Below are positions 14,480 to 24,480 of a stretch of 64,000 nt of DNA, one piece after another. The notes beneath the pieces were generated by a model that was given only the letters and a program-made list of their open reading frames with translations, did no database searches and had not been told where the DNA came from. A program made the translations under genes and the position numbers. Source of the stretch: Linnemannia hyalina (lineage: Eukaryota > Mortierellomycota > Mortierellomycetes > Mortierellales > Mortierellaceae); the NCBI GenBank assembly GCA_019671135.1, contig JAHRHY010000005.1, positions 1,922,001 to 1,986,000 on the forward strand, given 5' to 3'. The first letter of the stretch is position 1; every line of letters starts with the position of its first letter.

Positions 14480-17391
14480 ATGCCTCCACGGAACAGCGGG
14501 CCAACCTTGCCCCTCTTCTCAACAGCAGGTGTCTCCGCAATGGCTTCAAGGACCATTCTCCTCCCTAGATCTTGTCTCTCACCTCGCATGTTCCTCACCG
14601 TCATCATCGCCGTCTTCTGTCTCTCTTCCATCATGCTCTACTCCTACTCCAGCTTCTCGCTCCGCTTCAACCATGCAACCAGCGACACTGAAGACTGGAC
14701 AATACTCGAACAGCGGCTAAATGGAGCTGCGTCCAAGACGATGCGCTGGAGAAACACCACCTTGGTCTCTCAATTCACCTGTCAGTCGAGTGCGGCTGGC
14801 CCTTCTACACACGGTCCATCCACACCATCGATTCATGGCTCAGGGTTCAACCGCGAGACTATCTGCACCGTTCAGAACCTGTGTGTCGATGCTGAGCGAG
14901 GTGAGGTTCATAAAAGGAGGTTGTCCGCGCGATTTGAATACTTCAATGGTTACGTAAAGAATTACAAGAATTATACCAAAGAAAAAAAATCCTAACAATA
15001 GCTCTCTTGTTCTGTTCAATTAACTAGGTGCATGGATCCATCCTGCAAAGGATTCAGAGGAGTTTCCTTTGATCAATGTCGTTGCGGCCGACCCTGGATC
15101 CGACTCTTACTATCGACCAGCCATTATGGAAGAGTTCCCCGCTTCGACGTATCGCTTTATGGATGAGACCATTTTCCTTTACGGAAGAGATCCGACGCAT
15201 AGGCCGACATGGATCTTGAACAGCTTGCTGCCTTTGCACAGGTAAAATAGAGCAATCAATTAGACGGATGGACTGATGACTTTTATGCATGTTTCTGAAC
15301 TGGACTGTGGTGGATGTGGAGAACCAATATCATCATGCTGTCTAGAGCCAGCTTTTGTTTGCGTATGAATTCCCGACATTGATCCTATGTCCGTTTGAGA
15401 ACCTTTTTTGTTTATTTTTTGTGCAACCCTCGTTCTACCCACCATTCGTCCGTTCATATGACAATCCCAATCAGCACCACTAGGAATAACTTTTTTGCTT
15501 CTTCCTTTGGGTGTGCATGCTCTCTATGTACCACCGATGACTAACTACATATCAACTTTTAATCCAACCTAGTGTCATGTCGAGCTTCGGTGGATCGCGC
15601 ACGTCGTGGTTTATGCGTGTCACTGGACAGGAAAAGAAGGACAGTGAGCGCAAGAAGCAGTTCCGGACTCAGGACAACAGCGATTTGGACCTCGACACAT
15701 ATCTCCTCGCACCCTTCGGACGGGAAATCATTCTGGATCCCAAAAAGAACAGGCCATTGACAGGACACCAGATCAACGCTCCATCAAAGTCATACCCTAC
15801 TTGTTTCGCCAAGGCCATCATCGGACTTCAGTCAAGATGCAGCCGTCCCTACTGCGAGAATACAATCGGAGGAAACGACCTTATCAGCGCACTCAGGACC
15901 AAAGTACTAGGCACACTCTCCACTTCCATGATCCGATTCCAAAAGACCGACCCCAACATTGTCCATCCACTCACAGGAGAGACTGTCCCCGTCGTTTCGA
16001 ACACCAACTTGACGGTCGTGGGCGGAGAGTCGGCACCGCGATCCAAGATCAATGTCGCCCTTTTGGGTCGATACGGCAACACCAGCATTCCCAACGCTAA
16101 CACCCTTGAGCTGTCTCTGCTGGCCAGAGGGTTTTCAGTTCAGACCATTCACCTCGACTACCCTGACCAGATCAGTGCTGCCCATGCTGCTCAACTTTTC
16201 GCCAATCAGAGCATTTTGGTCGCACCACAAGGAGAGGCGTTGGGATACTCTACATGGATGCGCCAGGGTACTGTCGTGATTTCGATCCTACCACGGTTCA
16301 CGAGGTCAAGCAAGATTTACACGGATCGGATGATGGCATTCGGAAAGCGGTTCTTTGCATGGGACTGTCAGGATGAGAGTTGCGTCCAGCCCGATCGTGA
16401 TCTTGCCCACGAGTGTATCGAGGCTATTCAGGATTCATATGAGCGGGAGCAAGGGATCACAGCGGCCGAGTTTGAGCAGTTTGCGAACATGAACCAGGAC
16501 TTTAGGCAGCGGTCAGTGACCTGGAAGGCGATTGCGGATTGCTACACCAAGGAGGTCAGCAGGAGATTGAATGCCGAGGAGCTCACTGTGTTGATCGAGA
16601 CCCTGGCCAAGGACTTTACATTTGGAGATGTCAAGCCGGTCGAGACTACAGAGCCCGTCACCAAGAGGTCCCTGATCCGCCGTGGAATTGATGAGGATGA
16701 CGATGAGGGTTCAGAGGACGATGAAGAGGAGCTGGACACTGAGCAGTCTGGAGAGAATCCAGGCGAACAGGATGAGGTCGATGAAGGAATCACCACCACA
16801 GGCTCTCACGGTAGTGCAGAAGAAGAGAGCTTGGACGAGGAAGGCACTGTGCGGATACAGGGTGAGAAGAAGCCAAACCAAGATGATGAGCAAGGAGGAA
16901 GCAACGACGATCAGGAGGAGGAAGAGGAGGATGTCAACGTCCACGAGTATGATGTCCAGCCTGCATCAAAACCAGACGATGAGACAACACCCGCGAAACC
17001 AGTAACACCAATACCGGAATCTGAAAAGGCACCAGCACCAGCTCTACCATTAGCTCCAATACTAGAGTCAGAACAAGGACAGCCTATGACGCAAAAGCCA
17101 AGTGCTGACACCACCAACACCAACATCAACAACGTGCAGTCGATGCACGCTCAGCCATCACTTGGATTTGCCGAGTTTTGCCAACGGGGTCACTGCTGCG
17201 GGTCGGCCAAGATCTCGGAGAAGGAGGTTATTGGATTGAACGGAGGCAAGGGTTTGACGCCCTGTGCGGCTAGCATGTCGGTGTTAGTGTTTGGGGCTAA
17301 GGGTGTTTGGGGCCAGATTGACGAGTCGACGATTAAGGAGAGCCAGAGCCTTGTCTGGCAGGTCGATCTTGGACGCCACCAACGCGTCTAA
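14480..17391 (+). CDS. Type II membrane GT61-like (DUF563) glycosyltransferase
   Basis: Three exons: 14480-14900, 15028-15241, 15573-17391; 817 aa. A single N-terminal membrane anchor (about residues 36-56, MFLTVIIAVFCLSSIMLYSY) after a short basic stretch suggests a Golgi type II enzyme. The catalytic region has the order seen in GT61/EOGT-like proteins: ALLGRYGN, NTLELSLLARGFSV, then LVAPQGEALGYSTWMRQGTV followed by a hydrophobic strand and P. Cysteines fall in pairs (SRCSRPYC). Residues from about 560 to 700 form an acidic Asp/Glu/Ser/Gly region, then a Pro/Ala/Thr linker and a short C-terminal block with GHCCGS. That tail is much longer than a minimal GT61 domain. The sugar donor and acceptor cannot be read from sequence. 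Another fungal GT-B family is the alternative. Its promoter lies opposite phosphoglucomutase. Confidence 0.7.
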
Positions 17392-17455
17392 ACTACACAT
17401 TGCACACGCACAAACGCACACACACACTACTAGAACTAATAAACTATCTTCCACT

Positions 17456-17530
17456 AGACTTCAGTTCGACAGGCTGTGGTCAGTTTGGCTCGGATGCCAG
17501 ACATGGACCCCGATTTGGGAAAGGACACAA
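17456..17530 (+). pseudogene. Remnant of an F-box gene 3' end
   Basis: One frame reads RLQFDRLWSVWLGCQTW, which lines up with the C-terminus of the intact F-box gene downstream (LLKFEKLSSVWLGYQVW). No start or remaining domain is present. It sits just after the glycosyltransferase stop codon, so it is best read as a duplicated and decayed tail. Confidence 0.6.
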
Positions 17531-17730
17531 GCAGAAGTTGTGTGTCATTGTTTGAATTATGTGGTTCTCCTATGAATTGGTCAGGAGAGGCATTGGTAAA
17601 TATTGAGTGGGGGTCAAAGCAAAGGGAGAATCAGCAATAGACAACCTTCCTCTGCTCCGCATCCGCCATTCTCGACAGCCTAAACAGCTTACCATCGACA
17701 TCTTGCCCACAGTAAACCAACCTACACACC

Positions 17731-19143
17731 ATGACTTCGACTACGATTCATCTCTTCAGCATCCCCGAACTCATTAGCCTCATCAGTCGCTTCGTCACCC
17801 TCAAGGACGCTATCTCATGCGCACGCGTCTCCAAGACATGGACCAACTCCTTCATGTTTGCCACTTGGTACGAAATCGACTTTGACGTTCACCCCCGGTT
17901 CGCCGCGCTGCCGCCAGATATTGTCAGCAAGCATGGCCATCGTATCCGGATAGTCAGGAACGCAAGGCTGCTCTCGCATATCTCCGTCCTCGCCAATTCA
18001 AGAGTCTACCAACTGCGCAAGTTAAGTGTCGAGACAACAGCAACAGCCATGCAGAATGTGCTCGCCTGCGAGATCATTGCCAGGAACAGCTCAACCCTCA
18101 AGGAACTTTGCCTCCGTTCGTCCCCACGCCCCGTCAAAACGACCGATTCCTTGGCCCATTATGTGTCTGCGCCTGCCTTGACTCACTTCTCTGATGCCTC
18201 GCAACGGTGCGCAACGAACCTCAAGGTCCTGCAGTTCACAGGACTGTACCTGACTTACGACGGTCTCATGGCGATCCTGGAAGCAAGCCCTCTATTGTCC
18301 GAATTGGCGCTGCTAGACACGGATGTTGTCGGGACTCCAACTCGATCATTCACGCACACCGGTGTCGGGAAATTGTCTGTAAAACTACACCATCTTTTTC
18401 CAGTCGATCCAGTCGGACCTTCCCTCTTGTCCTACTTCCCAGACTTGACGATGCTGTCAATAAGGAGCCACAAAGTATCGCTCGACTTCCCAGCGGCCAA
18501 GGCCAAGGACGACATTGCCCGATACTGTCCTCTACTGACTGGACTCCACCTGTCCGGCAGATCTTCTACTCTCGTCTCTGACTTTTGTTCTCTTGTCAGC
18601 AGAAATCTCTCCATGCTTTTCTTTGAGTTCGATTACTTCTCGACCCAGAGTATCATGGCCCTTCTTCTGCATCAAGCCACGTTGAAAAATATCCAGGGCT
18701 ATTCTTCAGCGAATGAACTCAATTATAAAGCGCACGAATTTCCTCCAGTGTCGACCCATCTCCAAGAATCCAGTCGGTTCCTGCAGCTCATTCCGAGAGG
18801 TTGTCCGCGATTACAGATACTGAACCTATATTCCCACGAGATGGACATGGATGAAGTCGAGATGGGAGAGTGGACTTGCAAGGATTTGGAGGTGTTGCAC
18901 ATCAGGATCAAGGATCTCGACACCAAGGACAAGATGCTCAGGACCATTGCACTTTGGAGAGCAGGTTGTAAGGAACAACGGCAAGAGAAAGCGGCAGAAG
19001 ATATAGTGATGGCGGGGGACGAGACCAACATTTCCATCGAGGTCCGAGTCGCGCGCCACCTGCTCAAGTTTGAGAAGCTGTCATCGGTCTGGCTTGGGTA
19101 TCAAGTATGGGGCTGGTCTGGAAGATCAGACAAACCCCTTTAG
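17731..19143 (+). CDS. F-box protein with degenerate leucine-rich repeats
   Basis: Single exon, 470 aa. Residues 7-48 fit an F-box: IPELISLISRFVTLKDAISCARVSKTW followed by an aromatic-rich strand. The rest has irregular leucine-rich repeats (LKVLQFTGLYLTY, LSELALLDTDVV, LTGLHLSGRSST, LQILNLYSHEM), typical of large F-box/LRR sets in Mortierella-type fungi. F-box proteins recruit targets to SCF ubiquitin ligases through Skp1; the target here is unknown. The C-terminal FEKLSSVWLGYQVWGW motif recurs in decayed copies on both sides. The ATG at 17731 directly precedes the F-box. Confidence 0.8.
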   Translation: MTSTTIHLFSIPELISLISRFVTLKDAISCARVSKTWTNSFMFATWYEIDFDVHPRFAALPPDIVSKHGHRIRIVRNARLLSHISVLANSRVYQLRKLSVETTATAMQNVLACEIIARNSSTLKELCLRSSPRPVKTTDSLAHYVSAPALTHFSDASQRCATNLKVLQFTGLYLTYDGLMAILEASPLLSELALLDTDVVGTPTRSFTHTGVGKLSVKLHHLFPVDPVGPSLLSYFPDLTMLSIRSHKVSLDFPAAKAKDDIARYCPLLTGLHLSGRSSTLVSDFCSLVSRNLSMLFFEFDYFSTQSIMALLLHQATLKNIQGYSSANELNYKAHEFPPVSTHLQESSRFLQLIPRGCPRLQILNLYSHEMDMDEVEMGEWTCKDLEVLHIRIKDLDTKDKMLRTIALWRAGCKEQRQEKAAEDIVMAGDETNISIEVRVARHLLKFEKLSSVWLGYQVWGWSGRSDKPL

Positions 19144-19420
19144 ACTTTTGCAAGACACACATACCTTGAACAAATGGTGGTGGGTGAAAGTTTTTGATAA
19201 TAAACGTATCAACATTAAAGGAACAAAAAATCGCGTTTGGTGAGAGTGCGCGTTTATGGTGAAATAAATAATTTATTTTTACATGATTCATTTTTCTGCC
19301 TCAGCTTTGCTCCCATCGCCCAAGCTCTGTGCGGATTTAGCATCTATCCAGGAACAATCAGTTCAGGAACGATCAGCTCAAGAGCGTCATCAATTCAGGA
19401 ACGTGTCACGGTTACTTAAA

Positions 19421-19738
19421 GCTGAAGGGGGTTTACCTTCATCGTATGGAGATGGATGAGGTAGAGATAGGGCGAGTGGGTGTGTAAGGACTTGGATATG
19501 CTTCTGCGAGTCAGGGCCAAGGGGTTGGAGACCAAGAAGATACTCAAAGTGACCACAATTTGGCGCAAGGGATGTTAGAGGCGCCAGCAAAAGAACGCGG
19601 GGACATCGGTAGCGGCAGAGCACGAGGAGGATGACTGATATGTCGACCGAGGCGCGGGTTGTTCGTTATTTTCTAAAGTTTGACAAGCCGTGGTGGGTCC
19701 ATCTTTGATATCAGGAATGGACCCCTATCTAGGGAGAT
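19421..19738 (+). pseudogene. Decayed copy of the F-box gene 3' third
   Basis: The sequence matches the end of the intact F-box gene: HRMEMDEVEIG corresponds to SHEMDMDEVEMG. After a one-base shift near 19474, WVCKDLDMLLRVRAKGLETK corresponds to the WTCKDLEVLHIRIKDLDTK segment. Further on, EARVVRYFLKFDK corresponds to EVRVARHLLKFEK. In-frame stops (for example near 19576) and shifts make it non-functional. Confidence 0.7.
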
Positions 19739-19753
19739 GACAAGGATCGGTCG

Positions 19754-19799
19754 ATCGAGGCCGAGTTGCGTGTCACCTGCTGAAGTCTGAGAAGCTGGG
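19754..19799 (+). pseudogene. Second, shorter F-box tail fragment
   Basis: About 46 bases resemble the nucleotides coding IEVRVARHLLKFEKL in the intact gene, with substitutions and small shifts that destroy the frame. It lies directly after the longer remnant, so the tail appears to have been duplicated in tandem before decay. Confidence 0.5.
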
Positions 19800-20171
19800 C
19801 GTCAATGTTTCACGGATACGATAGATAGTGCCGAGTGGAGCGTTAATTCTTCCTTGGTCGCCTTTGTTTCGTTTGCAGGCCAGCGAATAAAGAAAACCAT
19901 CGGATTTTTTTTTATTTTAGAAAACCATTGGAATGTCATGGCTCTTATGGGGGTCGTTCCAGATCTTATGGGCAGCCCAGAAACGCTTGCACGGTCTGGA
20001 TTCCAGAGAACCACTCGTGTGGCACTTCTTTTAAAACAACACTTGTTTTATTTGGCGACCCTGGATCGCAGCGTAGCAGCAAGTCACCTCTCGTTTTTTT
20101 ATCTTGGAACCAGAAGCTTGACTACTTATAGGCGGTCTGGCTGATGGTGTTTATTAAAACAAACCTCTGCC

Positions 20172-20344
20172 CTTAAACAATGTTCTGGTTCTCGGTTCTC
20201 TCACGACCCATTTTTAAGAGTTGTGCCGACGAGTTGAGGAGCAACTTTCAAGGACTGCCTATCGTTTCGATTGCTGCAACAGTGACAAGCCACTGAGGTG
20301 TCCAAAAGTGCAGTCTGAGTCCATCAGAACGAGAACAACCCCCT
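20172..20344 (+). repeat. 173-bp dispersed direct repeat, copy A
   Basis: It matches 27567-27739 without gaps. I count five substitutions (near TGTTCTGG, GCCGAC, CTATCG, TTGCTGC and ACCCC). Same orientation as copy B. One frame reads DELRSNFQGLPIVSIAATVT, weakly like the strand before and including motif III of RecQ-type helicases, so it may be a fragment of a larger mobile element. It marks the left edge of the accessory island. Confidence 0.85.
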
Positions 20345-20436
20345 TCTAGTTGCGTCAAGAGCTATTCTCCATGATCCTTTTGCGCCTTCTCTTATTGACT
20401 ACTCCTCTATATTTGACCGGAACCATTGGAGCCAGT

Positions 20437-20527
20437 GCCACCAGTAAAAAGTCGAAAGTTGCGTAAAAAAAATGAGCAAAAAATACTCGGATTTTTTTTA
20501 CGCGACCTGGGAGTTTTTAGTGGTGGC
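20437..20527. repeat. Foldback (37-bp inverted repeat) element
   Basis: The arms at 20437-20473 and 20491-20527 are inverted copies with six mismatches, separated by 17 bases. The inner 13 bp (GCGT, eight A, T) are perfect. The ends read GCCACC...GGTGGC. It could form a strong cruciform or hairpin and looks like a small non-autonomous foldback or MITE-type sequence. No clear target duplication was identified. Confidence 0.7.
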
Positions 20528-21123
20528 AAGTGGTGGCAGTGGTGATGTTCAATAAACTTCTGGTTAATAAGAGAGGGTAGAAATACTTACACACTTTCGT
20601 ACAAATACCATAGATAGTGATGCTAAGGCTAATAGAGAAGACATGAGTAACGCCGAAACCAACCTCGCTTTATTGATTGAGCCACCAATTCGATTTTTTC
20701 CTCTCTCTAGAGCGACCCTGGCAAAAGTTAGCCTGTGTGCTGACTAGAGATTATCCTGAATATGGGTGCTGAAGATATTGAGGATGTACATGTACAGTAC
20801 AACGACTATGACGTGAAGAAGACTAGTTTGAGCTAGACGCGCTGCATCTTGCCTGTCGGTTTAGGGTGCTTATTAAATATAGATATTTTTTTACTTTTAA
20901 AAACCACTTGCAGAAGTCATGGTACATTGCAGGCGGCTTGCAGCTGCTCTTTTGACTGGAACAAGCGGTGCAACCTCTGCAAGGGTGACAGCATGCGCGT
21001 CTCGCGCGAGAGCAATTGCGGCTGCCGATAGGGACGCGCACGGGTTTGAGGGTTTGAGGGTTTATCGTGGAGAAAATAGTAAGTTAGAAATGTCACTACA
21101 GAGAGACTTGTGAATGAAATGCT
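20528..21123. other. Island filler without recognised gene
   Basis: Mostly AT-rich with scattered short frames. A 24-codon frame from 20763 (MGAEDIEDVHVQ...) and a GC-rich patch near 20930-21060 with Ala/Arg-rich frames may be worn transposon fragments. I cannot assign either. Confidence 0.4.
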
Positions 21124-23038
21124 TTATTTCGAGGAGCGAAGAGCATCTTTTGCTGACGGTGTGGTGATGGTGGGGTAGAACGACTTCCTACGCCCATGAT
21201 CGACTTGGCCAGCGTCCACTGCTTGCTCAATAGACGCGGACGTCTTTCTAGCAAGCTCCCTGAGCTGTAGCCAGAATGGCAAATCCTGCGATAGGAACAG
21301 CAAATCATTGACAGAGCAAGGGATTCGCCCTGTACCAATCTCCAGCATTGTATAGACGTCCTGAATTTTTTCAAGAACAAATGCCTGTAGTACTAGTCCA
21401 TTGATGTTGAAGAGCAGCAACGGATTCTTCAAATCCACGAGGTTGTCCATCATGTCATGGCTGTTCTTGCCAAAGACCCCTAACCTTACGGTATCACCAC
21501 CATACTTAGATGGGCTTCTTGCAGTAACGCTACTGGCCTCACCGAAGAAGGTCTCGACCCTAACCCCCTCATATGTAAAGATGCCAACCATGTCGGGCTG
21601 TTTCGATTGGCCTTGCAGCTGGTTGATGGCCTTGTTGTATCGCGAGGCCTCTGAGCTTTTGTCCGCGCTATATTTGGAATGCCAGATATACATGAGCAAG
21701 AGCTTAGCAAGAGCTTAGCAAGAGCTTAGCAGAGGCATGAATACGGAGCCAATAGCACCTCTTACCATGAGAACCTAACCAAGTCCACTTCTTGCAGGAG
21801 AGCCGCCAGCAGGTTCCGAATGAAGGAGGCGATACCATCAGCTTCTTGGAAGTCCAATGGTTGTGATGCAGATAGTCCTTGGACGCACATCACAAAATAC
21901 GTGTGCATTGCAGGAAGGTCCAGATCCATCGCCTCTTTCCAATCACTCTGCAGCCGGTCCAGTGTCTCCTTTCGCTTGGTCGAGTTCTCTCTCCTATTTT
22001 CAGAAACCAAGCCGATCCACCCAACCCACTTGGATATGAGTGCCTGTTGCTTGTCTAGCAGGGTGGTATCCAGGGTGGGGATAATCGACTGCAGGAGCGA
22101 TTCTCTCAAGGCTGTCAATCGTTGGACACCAAATGCCTTGTGTAGTCGAGGGGAGCGAGAGTTCTTCCTGATCAGCAGGGTTGCAGATAGTGCACTAGAA
22201 GATTGCATTAGATGGTAGTTTAGGTACAATAGCAAGCTCGCTGTTTTCCAACAATTGCAGCAACTTACAGTGCATCTTCAGGGTATACATGCTTGTAAGA
22301 CTCGAGGTAACAGTCTTTGAAGTATTGAGTGAAGTGTGCGCCCACGTCGACATCCTCCAACACACAGGAGAATACATGGCCCTGCTCGACACCTAGAATC
22401 TCTCCCATTCGCTGATGAGGTAACATTTCTTGCAGTGCATCAATGATATCGCCAGGCGTCAGAACTTCCCAGGACGATTCGCTGCCTCCTGCAAAGGCCT
22501 CACGGGGACGCTTGTTAGGGAATGGAGGCGTGTACGGTGGAGAGGGCTCATCCTTGACAACAAATGGCGAGTTTTTATCATCCATGAACTTCAAGAACCG
22601 GTTGTGCTGGAACTCAACTACGACATCCTTCTCCTTGTCATTGATTTTCCCGAGTCTCTGGGACCATTCCTCCTAACGAAGGCAAGGGAGTCGTCAGAAA
22701 GACATTACAGTGTGTGCTTTTGAGAGTGTACCTGAAAAAAAAAAAAAAAAAAAAAAAAACTGTACCATCTTTCTGGCTGCTTCCGCCTGTGTAATCTCTG
22801 TCTGGCGCAGCTTCTCCCAATACTCCTTCCTCCTGTCTTTGGAATCTGCCCACCTTGTTTCCAACATGATTGCTTTTTCTTTATCAAGGCCGCGAACCGT
22901 TGTCTTCCACACTGCAGCAGCATGTCCCTCTCTGCAAGAAGGATAGCCTGCCCATTCAAAGAACGTCACGGGGTCCTGGTCTTCATCGGCCGTTTCATTC
23001 AAGAACGCCATGAAGTTGTCTTCCTTCTTGCTATCCAT
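21124..23038 (-). CDS. Uncharacterised protein, possible degenerate PD-(D/E)XK-like C-terminus
   Basis: Four exons on the minus strand: 23038-22766, 22672-22269, 22194-21780, 21702-21124; 556 aa in one frame. The N-terminus is acidic (MDSKKEDNFMAFL), then a helical Lys/Glu/Arg-rich segment. The middle has no recognised motif. The C-terminal third reads PDMVGIFTYEG, GEASS (Glu419), KYGGDTVRLGVFGK, then FNINGLVLQAFVLEK. The order D...GE-x-[KS]...D-x-x-[RK]-L-x-x-F-x-K resembles a widespread set of Mucoromycota proteins of unknown role that look nuclease-like; this is inference from memory. The junction to exon 4 is the least certain: donor GTTAGG and an acceptor inside three 11-bp repeats. It lies inside the repeat-bounded island, so it may belong to a mobile element. 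Confidence 0.6.
22735..22759. repeat. A25 homopolymer in intron 1 of the uncharacterised gene
   Basis: Twenty-five A residues on the plus strand. In the gene's direction this is a T-tract directly after the donor GTACAG and followed by CAG, which makes a second possible acceptor. Using that acceptor would break the frame, so the downstream TTAG is preferred. Confidence 0.85.
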
Positions 23039-23341
23039 TACGACCTTTGGTGTGTGTGTTGTGAATGGAGAGTATGGTGTGTGTGAACGCAGAGGGTGCG
23101 GGAGAGAGTTGTAGTGTGTGTGAGAGAGAAAGTGAGTGTGTAGCGTGTGAGAGTTTTTTATCTTTGCTGCTCTTTTTTTTGGTGACGCGGCTCGAAATGC
23201 GACGTCACAATATTATTATCTCTATCGCTCCTTCCTCCTCATCCTCCATCGCTCCCTTCCTCATTGTCAAACTCAAGGACCATTTCCAGGTGCGTTGCCC
23301 TCTTGTGTACCCCCTCGTTAGTTGTGTCTCGCCTGGTCTGA

Positions 23342-23882
23342 GAATGTCATGACAGCACCCATTCCATGGCATATTTGGTCGTGTTCATGAATGGGTGTAG
23401 TAAGGATTGTGCAGCCCGGATGAGTCTTAAGCTGCTAGTCTTTGTCTCTTGGAGCCTGGGTCGTTTGTCAGCTCTTCACAATCTATGCGTGGTGCGTGAG
23501 AGTTGTTTACCCAGTCAGTCATCCTCATGTCACTCTTGGTTGACTATTGGAGGATGTGGGGTGATGATGTTGCCCAAGAGCAGAGGCGTATGCGACTTAC
23601 TTTGGCTATTCTCTTAGCAGGAATGCATTGCGACAGCACCCATTCCATGACATACTTGGTCGTGTTCATGAGTGGGTGTAGTAAGGATTGTGCAGCCCGG
23701 ATGAGTCTTAAGCTGCTAGTCTCTGTCTCCTGGAGCCTGGGTCGTTTGTCAGCTCTTCACAATCTATGCGTGGTGCGTGAGAGTTGTTTACCCAGTCAGT
23801 CATCCTCATGTCTCTCCTGGTAGACCATTGGAGGATGTGGGGTGATGATGTTGCCCAAGAGCAGAGGCGTATGCGACTTACT
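23342..23882 (+). repeat. Tandem duplication, two ~250-bp copies, 281-bp period
   Basis: The segment from 23351 to about 23601 recurs from 23632 to 23882 with roughly nine substitutions and no visible gap; the copies are joined by about 30 bases. It lies upstream of the minus-strand uncharacterised gene. On the plus strand both copies keep an open frame (MNGCSKDCAARMSLKLL... type) that matches nothing I know. On the minus strand each starts with GTAAGT. It is probably part of a larger repeat. Confidence 0.8.
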
Positions 23883-23999
23883 TCAATGCATTTCTGGCCA
23901 TCGGAAGAGTTCCACTGGAGTGATAGTGTTTTGTCTTACGTCTTTTGCACCATACTAAACTTTTGACTACCTTGACTAAGCTATATACACCTAGGGACC

Positions 24000-24072
24000 A
24001 AGCGACGCAGTCGCCTGCTGTGAGTCTCCACTCATATCGTATGCCCGACACTCCAGGCGACAGCGTCGCCTG
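24000..24072. mobile_element. Possible 73-bp mini-element with terminal inverted repeats
   Basis: The ends AAGCGACGCAGTCGCC and the reverse complement of GGCGACAGCGTCGCCT match at 14 of 16 positions. The unit is flanked by the perfect 9-bp direct repeat CTAGGGACC (23991-23999 and 24073-24081), the target-duplication length typical of Mutator-like elements. The same 9-mer also occurs at 40361, so chance or a wider repeat family is possible. Confidence 0.35.
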
Positions 24073-24480
24073 CTAGGGACCCAATACTATAGTGCCACGA
24101 CTTCGCCATGTCTTCGGCACTCACTCACCGCGCCCACATAGCACCTCCACAATGACTCCGCCACACCACCAACAGCTTCACCATATTCATAGCACCCTAT
24201 CGTAGCACTTCCTGCATTAATAGACATCCCACATTGTACATTAGATTTAGACTAAATGCCTCTTTTCTCGATAAAGAATGCGGCCCAGCAGACGCGTCAA
24301 AGCTACATGTCGTGCGTTGCATTCTGGGTCACATATGCGTTATGTCAAAAAAATTATATTATGAATTTTTTTTCCATTTGTTACCATATGTTACCACTGT
24401 TACAACTGCCATATGTTACCATTGTCACGACTTTTGTTTGGAGAGCAACCTGAATGGTAACAGCGTGACAAGATAGAGCA

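Noticed and set aside
20999..21064. GAGGGTTT repeats as telomere-like DNA
   Set aside because: Only about two and a half degenerate units, and not the TTAGGG type expected in fungi.
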